Source: Planctomycetota bacterium | GTDB lineage: Bacteria > Planctomycetota > Planctomycetia > Gemmatales > Gemmataceae | Assembly: GCA_018970845.1 (NCBI GenBank) | Contig: JAGWVO010000161.1 | Span: forward strand, 1-7,968 | Direction of reading: 5' to 3' | DNA: 7,968 bases | Shown: positions 1-6,718 of the stretch, one piece after another | How positions within the stretch are numbered: the stretch's first letter is position 1 | Layout of the letters: each line of letters opens with the position of its first letter | The notes under the pieces: generated by a model | The model's database searches: none | What the model was told of the DNA's origin: nothing | The model's input: the letters and a program-made list of their open reading frames with translations, nothing else | Position numbers and translations under genes: made by a program

Positions 1-1
1 C

Positions 2-421
2 AACACCATCACCGCCTTCCGGCATGATGCCGCGACGGGCGCCCTGGCCGAGTACCAAACCATCTCCACCCTTCCCGGGGGGCACAAGGGCCCCAGCTAC
101 ACCGCCGAGGTGGTGGCTCACCCGTCGGGCAAGTTCATCTACGGTTCGAACCGGCGCGGGGACAGCATCGCGGCGTTCCGCGTCGATGAGGCCACCGGCA
201 AGCTCACCCTCGCCGGCTTCGCCTCCGAGGGAGTGAAGGAACCCCGCAACTTCATCGTCGATCCGACCGGCAAATGGTTGCTGGTGGGCAACCAGAACGC
301 CGACTCGATCATCGTTTTCGCGATCGACCAGGCGACGGGCGTACCCAAGCCCACCGGCGTTTCAGTCAAGGTTGGAAAGCCCGTGTGCCTGCGGCTGCTG
401 CCCATCGGAGGTGTGAAATGA
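2..421 (+). CDS. Lactonase, 7-bladed beta-propeller (YkgB/6-phosphogluconolactonase type), C-terminal part
   Basis: The gene enters from the left edge, so its start is missing; 139 residues are visible up to the TGA. The sequence shows beta-propeller blade repeats: AEVVAHPSGKFIYGSNR, then DSIAAFRVDEATGKLTL, then EPRNFIVDPTGKWLLVGNQ, then DSIIVFAIDQATG. It ends in a short PVCLRLLP tail typical of the family C-terminus. Family members of about 340-400 aa hydrolyse sugar lactones such as 6-phosphogluconolactone, and several bacterial relatives are exported. Whether this one acts on phosphorylated or free lactones, and whether it has a signal peptide, cannot be judged without the N-terminus. Its stop overlaps the start of the next gene (ATGA), so the two are probably translationally coupled. 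Family assignment is firm; the substrate is unknown. Confidence 0.9.
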   Translation, partial: NTITAFRHDAATGALAEYQTISTLPGGHKGPSYTAEVVAHPSGKFIYGSNRRGDSIAAFRVDEATGKLTLAGFASEGVKEPRNFIVDPTGKWLLVGNQNADSIIVFAIDQATGVPKPTGVSVKVGKPVCLRLLPIGGVK

Positions 422-1287
422 GTCCGGTACTTCTCATGGCTTTGTTCGCCGGCCCGGGCGCGGATCCCTTCCAACTGACGCTGCAGTCCCGGTCGGCCGA
501 CGGCGCGGTCGCGACCCGCAAGGAAAGCTGGAATCCCAAGGGGATGGCGGTGATCGTCTGCGACATGTGGGACCTGCACCATTGCCTCAACGCCGTGAGG
601 CGGGAAAAGGAAATGGCGCCACGCGTGAACGAGTTCCTGACGCGTTGCCGCGACGCCGGCGCGCTGATCATCCACTCTCCCAGCGACTGCATGAAGCCCT
701 ATGCCGACACGCCCGCCCGCAAGCGCGCCCAGGCCGCGGCCAAGGCACCCAACCTGCCCGAGGGGATCGGCGCCTGGTGCAAGAGCATTCCCGCGGAGGA
801 AAAGCTCAAGTACCCCATCGACCAGTCCGACGGCGGCGAGGATGACGACCCGGCCGAGCATGCCGCCTGGGCCGCCGAACTCAAGGCCAAGGGGCTGAAT
901 CCCCGCGCGCCCTGGACACGGCAGATCGATGTCCTCAAGATCGACCAGGATCGCGACGCCATCACCGATTCGGGAACCGAGGTCTGGAACCTCCTTGAGG
1001 AGCGTGGCATCAGGAATGTCGCTCTGGTGGGAGTGCATGTGAACATGTGCGTGGCCGGCAGGCCTTTCGGGCTGAGGCAGTTGTCGAAAAACGGCAAGAA
1101 CGCCGTGCTGGTTCGAGACCTGACGGACAGCATGTACAATCCCGCGCGCGCCCCGATGGTGTCGCACCACAGGGGAACCGAGCTGTTCATCGAGCACCTG
1201 GAAAAGGCGGTCTGTCCGACCATCACCTCCGACCAGGTGCTGGGCGGCAAGCCTTTCGCGTTCAAGCCTGTCACGGGCAAGGATTGA
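418..1287 (+). CDS. Isochorismatase-family cysteine hydrolase, possibly exported
   Basis: A 289-aa protein. The chosen ATG at 418 overlaps the lactonase stop (ATGA) and has GGAGG at 406-410, 7 nt upstream; an earlier in-frame ATG at 274 would lie deep inside the lactonase. The fold is recognised from a beta strand ending in the catalytic Asp (MAVIVCDMWD, Asp49), a second strand GALIIHSPSD (81-90), and the nucleophile loop VALVGVHVNMCVAGRPFG with Cys211. Lys174 in DVLKIDQD is the likely third member of the Asp-Lys-Cys triad. Family enzymes hydrolyse amides or vinyl ethers (nicotinamide, N-carbamoylsarcosine, isochorismate); no substrate can be named here. It is longer than the usual 180-220 aa because of a charged insertion at about 95-170, and it begins with a short hydrophobic segment (MSPVLLMALFAGPGA) that may be a weak signal peptide. 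Fae follows 24 nt downstream. Confidence 0.88.
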   Translation: MSPVLLMALFAGPGADPFQLTLQSRSADGAVATRKESWNPKGMAVIVCDMWDLHHCLNAVRREKEMAPRVNEFLTRCRDAGALIIHSPSDCMKPYADTPARKRAQAAAKAPNLPEGIGAWCKSIPAEEKLKYPIDQSDGGEDDDPAEHAAWAAELKAKGLNPRAPWTRQIDVLKIDQDRDAITDSGTEVWNLLEERGIRNVALVGVHVNMCVAGRPFGLRQLSKNGKNAVLVRDLTDSMYNPARAPMVSHHRGTELFIEHLEKAVCPTITSDQVLGGKPFAFKPVTGKD

Positions 1288-1298
1288 GCCACACCCCG

Positions 1299-1304
1299 AA
1301 GGAG
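1299..1304 (+). promoter_or_regulatory. Strong Shine-Dalgarno of the Fae homologue
   Basis: AAGGAG lies 7 nt before the ATG at 1312, a near-ideal match and spacing. It fixes the Fae start and suggests the gene is translated efficiently even though it follows the hydrolase by only 24 nt. Confidence 0.75.
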
Positions 1305-1311
1305 AACCATC

Positions 1312-1875
1312 ATGGCGAAGAAAACGGAACGGATCGGCCTGCGAACCGCCGAGGCCCTGGTTGAAGGCGACGACGCTTACCTGTGCGCCGAACCCGAGAT
1401 CGTGATCGGCGAACTCGACGGCCCGGTGGGAACCGCGTTGGCCACGCTGGTGGGCGACCAGGTGAAGGGCCATACCCGCGTTTTCGCCATCCTCAATTCC
1501 GACGCGCAGGTGAAGCCCGCCACGCTCATGGTGAGCAAGGTGACCGTGGACAACTCAAGGTACACCGGCATTTTGATGGGCACGGTGCAGGCGGGAATCG
1601 CCCACGGGGTGCTCGACGCCGTCAGGCAGGGGATCATTCCCAAGTCCAAGGCCGAGGAACTGGGAATCATCTACTCGGTGTGGCTGGATCCGTCGGTCCT
1701 CAAGCTGTCACCCAAGAAGATCAATCATGACGAGCTTTTCCGAGTGCACCGCGAGGCCACGGTGAAGGTTCTCGCCAAGGCGATGAATCGCGAGCCTTCA
1801 ATCGACTGGCTCCTGGAGAACCAGGACAAGGTGGAACATTATTTCCACCAGCTTGGCCGCGAAGGGAAGATCTGA
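1312..1875 (+). CDS. Formaldehyde-activating enzyme (Fae) homologue lacking the usual catalytic His
   Basis: A 187-aa cytosolic-type protein with no signal peptide. Fae condenses formaldehyde with tetrahydromethanopterin to give methylene-H4MPT; planctomycetes are known to carry Fae genes. Homology is clear along most of the length: EALVEGDD near the N-terminus, KPATLMVSKVTVDNSRYTG at 68-86, GTVQAGIAHGVLDAVRQGIIP at about 90-110, and REATVKVLAKAMNREP near the C-terminus, matching the EATKLSIQRAVNGEP region of Methylobacterium Fae as I recall it. In that enzyme the segment AHIDLIIG carries the proposed catalytic His; here the equivalent is AEPEIVIG, with Glu27 in place of His. The protein is also somewhat longer than the usual roughly 170 aa, with a different tail. 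It may therefore be a Fae paralogue with changed chemistry or a formaldehyde/pterin-binding role. Fae-family membership is secure; enzymatic activity is uncertain. Confidence 0.9.
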   Translation: MAKKTERIGLRTAEALVEGDDAYLCAEPEIVIGELDGPVGTALATLVGDQVKGHTRVFAILNSDAQVKPATLMVSKVTVDNSRYTGILMGTVQAGIAHGVLDAVRQGIIPKSKAEELGIIYSVWLDPSVLKLSPKKINHDELFRVHREATVKVLAKAMNREPSIDWLLENQDKVEHYFHQLGREGKI

Positions 1876-1885
1876 CCTGCAGGTC
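1874..1885. repeat. Perfect 12-bp palindrome over the Fae stop codon
   Basis: GACCTGCAGGTC is perfectly self-complementary and begins within the TGA stop of the Fae homologue. It could be a protein-binding dyad or part of the 3' end structure of the transcript. It has no loop, so as RNA it would form only a poor hairpin; chance occurrence in GC-rich DNA is possible. Confidence 0.5.
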
Positions 1886-1928
1886 GGGGCCGGGAGCCCG
1901 GTTGCCGGCCGCGGTCAATAATCCGCGA
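1876..1928. terminator. Convergent intergenic gap with GC-rich inverted repeats, possible bidirectional terminator
   Basis: This 53-nt gap separates two gene blocks that face each other. It holds CCGG-GAGC-CCGG (1890-1893 with 1898-1901) and CGCGG with CCGCG around an 8-nt AT-rich loop (1910-1914 with 1923-1927). A perfect palindrome overlaps its left edge. No run of T follows either hairpin on either strand, so a classical intrinsic terminator is not shown; the placement is the main argument. Confidence 0.4.
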
Positions 1929-3410
1929 TCAACGCTGCCGCCATCGGGCCAGCAGGTTCGAGGTGATTCTTTGCACCCTTGGGTCGGGCCCGAGCGGCCT
2001 TCCGTCGTGAACGAACGGAAGGATGTGACCGGGCGGGGAACTCAACCCCATGGCCCAGAAAATGGTGCTGGCGTTGAAGACCGTGTTGCCTTTCGGGCCG
2101 GGGTAGATGGTGGCCTCGTAATGCGATGGCGCGAGCCCGCCATTGATCGTGGTTCCTGCGGCCACCACCTCAATTCCCGGAATCGGCGCGGGATCGCCAT
2201 GGAACTCCCAGCCCACAAGGCCGGCGATGGAATCGCCTTTCTTCATGCCCGTGCCCTCGAAGATCCAATGGGCCGGGTTGGTCACCGTCCAGTCGCCTGA
2301 GCCGTTGAAGGGCGAGACCGTCTGGGCGCCGATGAGGGCCGCCTCGGTGGGCGCCTGAACAGGCAGGTCGGCCATGTGGCGTTCCTCACCCGGACGGATG
2401 CCGCCGTAGCGGCCGACGCGTTCGATCACGCGGGGTTCAGGCGAGTCGATGACAAAGCAGACCGAGTTGCCGCTGAAGAATCCGAAATTCACGCCACGCC
2501 TGACCGCCTCGAGGCAGGAGTCGTACTGCTTCCGGGTCCAGTATTCATCGTGCCCGACGGACAGGAACGCCCGCGACTTGGCGATGAAATCGGCGCCGCC
2601 GGCGTCGACATCCTCGTTGGCGCAGTAGCGGACATCGTGGCCGTGTTGTTCGAGCCAGAACGCGAACGGGAATTCCCAAAGGAGGAATTCGCCGGAACCC
2701 AGGGAAAGCGGATGATCCACCACCTGGGGATACTTGGCGTACGGGCGATCAAACGACGCGCGCACCCCCGAGACGAGGGGCTTCCTGTCGGGCCGGTCGT
2801 TGTCGTAAAGCGAGTGCGTTTCGGGCCACTTGTTGTAGGCCTGCCAGGTGTTGGTGCTGCACTGGAAGAGGATTTCCGAAGGCCTGTCGTCGGTGACGAT
2901 GAAGATGATGTAGCTTTGGTACCTGTGGTGCCCGGCGGACAACTTGCCAAGGTAAACACCCGATGTCCAGTCGGCGGGCACGCGGAACTCGCAGGCGGGT
3001 TCCCACTGGCACCGCCGCAGGCGCATGGGACCGACCGGCGGTGTGGGCTGGGGCCTCGAATCAAAGGGGCCCAGGCGGGTCATGTGCCGGCCACCGAGGC
3101 CCTGATAATGGCCCATGCGGTAGATGTCGATCGTCACGGGGCCGGGTTTCTGGACGCTGACGCAGAACGACAGCGACTGGCCGGGCCGCACGCTGGCGCG
3201 CGAGGCGTATCCCTCGATCAGCGACGAGCGGTATTTGGCCGAGGAATCGAACCGGGCGTAGTTGAGCTGCCAGCCCGCGGTCCCCGGCCTGCGGTTTTCC
3301 GAGGCGATGGCGTTTTGGGCCGGAGGGGCGCCGCCGGCCATGGCGCCGGCGACGATGGAACCCGCCGTGGTGGCGCCCAGCCATTCGCGTCGATCGGTTT
3401 TCCGGCGCAT
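1929..3410 (-). CDS. Tat-exported protein of the N,N-dimethylformamidase large-subunit (DmfA2) family
   Basis: A 493-aa protein. The start at 3410 has GGAGG (3417-3421) 6 nt upstream. The N-terminus carries a twin-arginine signal (DRREWLGA, residues 6-13) followed by a hydrophobic Ala/Gly stretch, so export of a folded protein is expected. The mature part matches the DmfA2 C-terminal domain family: an N-terminal beta region with VTIDIYRMGHYQGLGGR (92-108), the block STNTWQAYNKWPETHSLY (185-202), FLSVGHDEYWTRKQYD (282-297) and GLVGWEFHGDP (397-407). The characterised N,N-dimethylformamidase is an iron enzyme using Tyr and Glu ligands and needs a small subunit; its large subunit is about 760 aa. 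No small-subunit gene is seen here and this protein is much shorter, so dimethylformamide is not necessarily the substrate. It is last in the dehydratase-transporter operon, 26 nt after the transporter. Family is confident, substrate unknown. Confidence 0.85.
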   Translation of the reverse strand: MRRKTDRREWLGATTAGSIVAGAMAGGAPPAQNAIASENRRPGTAGWQLNYARFDSSAKYRSSLIEGYASRASVRPGQSLSFCVSVQKPGPVTIDIYRMGHYQGLGGRHMTRLGPFDSRPQPTPPVGPMRLRRCQWEPACEFRVPADWTSGVYLGKLSAGHHRYQSYIIFIVTDDRPSEILFQCSTNTWQAYNKWPETHSLYDNDRPDRKPLVSGVRASFDRPYAKYPQVVDHPLSLGSGEFLLWEFPFAFWLEQHGHDVRYCANEDVDAGGADFIAKSRAFLSVGHDEYWTRKQYDSCLEAVRRGVNFGFFSGNSVCFVIDSPEPRVIERVGRYGGIRPGEERHMADLPVQAPTEAALIGAQTVSPFNGSGDWTVTNPAHWIFEGTGMKKGDSIAGLVGWEFHGDPAPIPGIEVVAAGTTINGGLAPSHYEATIYPGPKGNTVFNASTIFWAMGLSSPPGHILPFVHDGRPLGPDPRVQRITSNLLARWRQR

Positions 3411-3436
3411 GTTCGGCCTCCAGCGGGTGCCGGATC

Positions 3437-4711
3437 TCAGACGGCCTTGCCAAACACCTCGTCTCCCTCGCCTTCCTTGCGGTCGGCGGGCAGTTCATGG
3501 CCGTAGCGGTCGGGCACGCGGAAGAAGATGAACAGGATCGCCGCCGCGGCAAGGGCGGTGACCGCCGGCGCGAGAAAGATATTCCGGTAATCGAGGATCT
3601 CACCATTTTCCGACAGTGGGGCGAGTTGCTTGGTCATCGGCCAAACGAAATTGCCCACGAAGGGCCCCATGCCGAAGATGAGGAAGTTGAACATGCCTTG
3701 CGCCGTGGAGCGCATCGACTTGGGGAAGAACTCGTCCACGAAAATGTACACGGTGGCGAAGAAGAAGGCGTAGCAAACGCCGTGGAGGATGTTGATGGCG
3801 ATCACGAGGGGGGCGTTGTCGGGCATGAGCGCGAACACGCCGAAGCGGACGAAGTGACCGAGGATGCCGAAGGTCATCGTCAGCTTCCATCCCAGGTTCT
3901 TGAGGAAGAAGCCAAGCACGGCCATGGTGCCGATCTCGGCGACCTGGCCGATGCTCATGATCGGCATGATCCACTTGGCATCGATCTCGACCCGCTTCAC
4001 GAGGAATGTGTCGGTCCAGATGAAGAAGCATTGGTGGACCGCGGCATCGATGAAAGTGACGATGAACAGCACGGCGATGAACGGATGCTTGAGCAACTTG
4101 AACGACTCGAGGAACAGCAGGAACGGCTGGGTTCCATCGCCCTTCTTGGGCGGCGTGTGGGGCAGCGACAGGCAGAAAAGGGCCAAGGCGATCTCGGCGA
4201 TGCCGGCGATAAGGAACACATTCGCCTTGGCGGCCATCTCATTTTCCTTGGGGACCCCCTGGAGAATGAAGAACAGGGGCCAGGAGGCGAGGATCCAGCC
4301 GACGGTTCCACCCATGCGGACCGGCCCGAATTCGCCCTTGGCATCGGTGAGGTGGCTGAACGCGAGGCCATTGGCGATCGAGAGTGTTGGAACATACGCC
4401 AGGCAGTGCACCAGCATGAGCAGGAAGAAGGTGTTGAAGTCGCTCACCCAGGTGAGGGCGAGTATGCTGCCGCCGCCGATGAGGTGGCTGGCGGCGAGGA
4501 ACTTTTCCGCGGGAAACATGCGGTCGGCGAACGGCGTGCTGAAGAACATGGCCGCGAACGACCCGATGGCGAAGGCGTTGAGAACCCACGACTGCTGTGT
4601 TTCGCTGAAGCTGAGCGGCGGGTTTCCGAGATAGCCGAATATCACCGGCAGCCAGGCGCCCCAGATGAACAACTGGAGCACCATCAGGATGAACAACTTC
4701 AATTTCAACAT
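3437..4711 (-). CDS. MFS transporter, nucleoside:H+ symporter (NHS/NupG-like) family
   Basis: A 424-aa inner-membrane protein with about 12 predicted membrane segments. The start at 4711 has GAGG 5 nt upstream. It resembles E. coli NupG at several points: the N-terminus LKLFILMVLQLFIWGAWLP, HCLAYVPTLSIANGLAF (102-118), GPVRMGGTVGWILASW (129-144), SLPHTPP (182-188), IMSIGQVAEI (251-260), and MRSTAQGMFNFLIFGMG (333-349). NHS transporters bring in nucleosides with protons. Position between an aldonate dehydratase (28 nt upstream) and a DmfA2-like exported protein (26 nt downstream) suggests that it imports the substrate of the pathway, which may be a sugar acid or glycoside rather than a nucleoside; that is inference. 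The acidic, charged C-terminal tail (about 400-424) is cytosolic. Confidence 0.88.
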   Translation of the reverse strand: MLKLKLFILMVLQLFIWGAWLPVIFGYLGNPPLSFSETQQSWVLNAFAIGSFAAMFFSTPFADRMFPAEKFLAASHLIGGGSILALTWVSDFNTFFLLMLVHCLAYVPTLSIANGLAFSHLTDAKGEFGPVRMGGTVGWILASWPLFFILQGVPKENEMAAKANVFLIAGIAEIALALFCLSLPHTPPKKGDGTQPFLLFLESFKLLKHPFIAVLFIVTFIDAAVHQCFFIWTDTFLVKRVEIDAKWIMPIMSIGQVAEIGTMAVLGFFLKNLGWKLTMTFGILGHFVRFGVFALMPDNAPLVIAINILHGVCYAFFFATVYIFVDEFFPKSMRSTAQGMFNFLIFGMGPFVGNFVWPMTKQLAPLSENGEILDYRNIFLAPAVTALAAAAILFIFFRVPDRYGHELPADRKEGEGDEVFGKAV

Positions 4712-4739
4712 GTCCGCCTCGTCATCCGTTCCGGAACGA

Positions 4740-6680
4740 TCAGGTCATCAGGCCCAGCTTTCGCGCGATCGCGTCGGGGTCGTAAACGCATCCGCCCCAC
4801 ATTCCGCCACCGGCCTGCTGCAGCACGGCCCACAGACGGGTATCGTCCGGCAGTGCGGGGTCGGGCGCAAGCCCGGGGTACGGGCCGCGCGATGCCAACA
4901 GGGCGGAACCGGCGGTTTCGGTCCCGTCGGCGCCGAGGAGATCGAGCGTTCCCTCAAGGCGGTCGCGGTCGATGATGATTCGCACGGAGTCGCCATCGCG
5001 GATCCTGCCGATCGGGCCTCCGGCAAGCGCCTCGGGGCCGACATGCCCGATGCAAGCGCCCGTGGAAACCCCGGAAAAGCGCGCGTCGGTGACCAGGGCG
5101 ACCTGCTTGCCGAAGGGCAGGTGCTTGAGGGCGGAAGTCACCTGATAGGTTTCCTCCATGCCCGAGCCGAGCGGGCCCCGCCCGATCAGGACCATGGTGT
5201 CGCCGGGCTTGATCATGCCTTGCTTGATGGCGGCGATGGCGGCGGGTTCCCCGACGAAAACCTTGGCCGGTCCCGTGTGCCGGTAAATTCCATCCTTGCC
5301 CACGACCGACGGGTCGATGGCGGTCGCCTTGATGACGGAGCCTTCCGGGGCGAGGTTGCCCCGGGGAAAGACGACGGTGGCGGTGAGGCCGGCCTGGCGC
5401 GCGCGATCTGGCGAATAAATGACGGTCGAGGGATCGATGCCACCCGCGGCCAAGGCATCGCGCATGTGCCGGCGGCGGGCGCTTCCCTCCCACCAGGAGA
5501 GCACTTCGCCCCATGTGGCGCCCGAAACGGTGCGCTGATCGAGGTCGAGAAGCCCAAGCGACCGCAGGTGAAGCATGACCTCGGGAACCCCGCCGGCCTG
5601 GAACACCTTCACCGTGGGATGGCCGACAGGCCCGTTGGGCAGGGCGTCAACCAACCGGGGAACGCGACGGTTGACGGCGATCCAATCCTCGACGGAGGGG
5701 CGAGGGACTCCCGCGGCGAAGGCGATCGCCGGCACATGCAGGAGAAGGTTCGTGGAACCGCCGAACGCCGCGTGGACGGCCATGGCGTTGCGGATGGCTC
5801 CGGGCGTGATGATGTCGCGGGTGAGCAGGCCGGCCTTGGCGTTGGCGGCCAGTGCGCGGGCCGAATCGCGCGCGAGACCCAGCCAAACGGGCTGGCCCGA
5901 GGGAGCGAGCGCCGCGTGGGGCAGGGTGAGTCCGAGGGCCTCGGCCACCACCTGCGCCGTCGCCGCCGTTCCCAGGAATTGGCAACCTCCGCCGGGGGAT
6001 CCGCAGGCGCGGCAGCCCATCGCCGCGGCATCCTCGAGGCTGATGAGCCCGTGGGAAAAACGGGCGCCGATGGTTTGAACCTTGCCGGCATCCTCGGCAT
6101 CCTCGGCGGGAAGGGTGACTCCCCCGGGAACAATGACTGTGGGAAGGTCGCGGCAACCGGCCAAGGCCATCATCATGGCCGGCAGTCCCTTGTCGCAGGT
6201 CGCCACGCCCATCACGCCGCGGCGGGTCGGCAGGCTGCGCGCCAGCCGCCTCAGCACCATGGCGGCGTCGTTGCGGTAAGGAAGGCTGTCCATCATGCCG
6301 GTGGTGCCTTGCGTGCGTCCGTCGCAGGGGTCCGAGACGAAGCCGGCGAATGGCATGGCGCCCAGCCGGGTGAATTCCTCGGCCGCGGCGCGGACCTGAA
6401 GGATCACCTCCCAATGCCCGGTGTGGTAGCCAAGGGCGGCGGGACTGCCGTCGGGGTTGCGGATTCCTCCCGCCGTGCTCAGCACCAGGAATTCGGGACG
6501 GCCCATCTGGCCGGGTTTCCAGCCCATTCCGGCGTTCTGTGTCCAGCCGAAAAGATCGCCGCTGGGAGACTTGAGGATCAATTCTGGAGTCTGGGGAAGG
6601 GAGCCATCCGGCCCCTTGCCCGTCGGCTTGATGTTCCAATCGGCGGGTGTTCCGGAGAGTTCATCGAGAATCATGGCCAT
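4740..6680 (-). CDS. yjhG: IlvD/Edd-family dehydratase of the YjhG/YagF (D-xylonate dehydratase) type
   Basis: A 646-aa cytosolic enzyme, close to the 655 aa of E. coli YjhG. It should dehydrate D-xylonate, or a similar aldonate, to the 2-keto-3-deoxy acid. It matches YjhG along its whole length as I remember it, including PSGDLFGWTQNAGMGW (39-54), SDPCDGRTQGTTGM, QTIGARF, GGGCQFLGTA, HAAFGGSTNLLLH, TYQVTSALKHLPFGK and SGVSTGACIGHVGPEALAGG. Cys119, Cys162 (TCDKGLPA) and Cys233 are the expected iron-sulfur cluster ligands, and Ser536 in DARFSG is the likely catalytic base. I chose the ATG at 6680 because homology begins at once after it; the open frame to 6920 runs over the preceding gene. The ribosome binding site is weak (GGA, 4 nt upstream), which may mean coupling to upstream translation. 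Enzyme family is very sure; the exact sugar acid is inferred from the subfamily. Confidence 0.93.
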   Translation of the reverse strand: MAMILDELSGTPADWNIKPTGKGPDGSLPQTPELILKSPSGDLFGWTQNAGMGWKPGQMGRPEFLVLSTAGGIRNPDGSPAALGYHTGHWEVILQVRAAAEEFTRLGAMPFAGFVSDPCDGRTQGTTGMMDSLPYRNDAAMVLRRLARSLPTRRGVMGVATCDKGLPAMMMALAGCRDLPTVIVPGGVTLPAEDAEDAGKVQTIGARFSHGLISLEDAAAMGCRACGSPGGGCQFLGTAATAQVVAEALGLTLPHAALAPSGQPVWLGLARDSARALAANAKAGLLTRDIITPGAIRNAMAVHAAFGGSTNLLLHVPAIAFAAGVPRPSVEDWIAVNRRVPRLVDALPNGPVGHPTVKVFQAGGVPEVMLHLRSLGLLDLDQRTVSGATWGEVLSWWEGSARRRHMRDALAAGGIDPSTVIYSPDRARQAGLTATVVFPRGNLAPEGSVIKATAIDPSVVGKDGIYRHTGPAKVFVGEPAAIAAIKQGMIKPGDTMVLIGRGPLGSGMEETYQVTSALKHLPFGKQVALVTDARFSGVSTGACIGHVGPEALAGGPIGRIRDGDSVRIIIDRDRLEGTLDLLGADGTETAGSALLASRGPYPGLAPDPALPDDTRLWAVLQQAGGGMWGGCVYDPDAIARKLGLMT

Positions 6681-6718
6681 GACATCCAGTCTTGTTGGTG
6701 CCTTCGGGTGTCGCGGCG

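Noticed and set aside
274..417. Earlier in-frame ATG for the isochorismatase-like protein
   Set aside because: It lies inside the lactonase coding sequence, and the ATG at 418 has a good GGAGG and the typical ATGA overlap.
139..1473. Long - strand open frame (444 codons) over the lactonase, hydrolase and Fae starts
   Set aside because: It crosses three genes with firm homology on the other strand and shows no domain of its own.
2376..3506. Long + strand open frame (376 codons) opposite the DmfA2-like gene
   Set aside because: No recognisable domain and wholly antisense to a gene with a Tat signal, ribosome binding site and family motifs.
3497..4975. Long + strand open frame (492 codons) opposite the MFS transporter
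   Set aside because: The translation is an extreme Glu/Asp/His/Arg-rich string that mirrors the hydrophobic transporter codons; no domain, and the - strand gene is certain.
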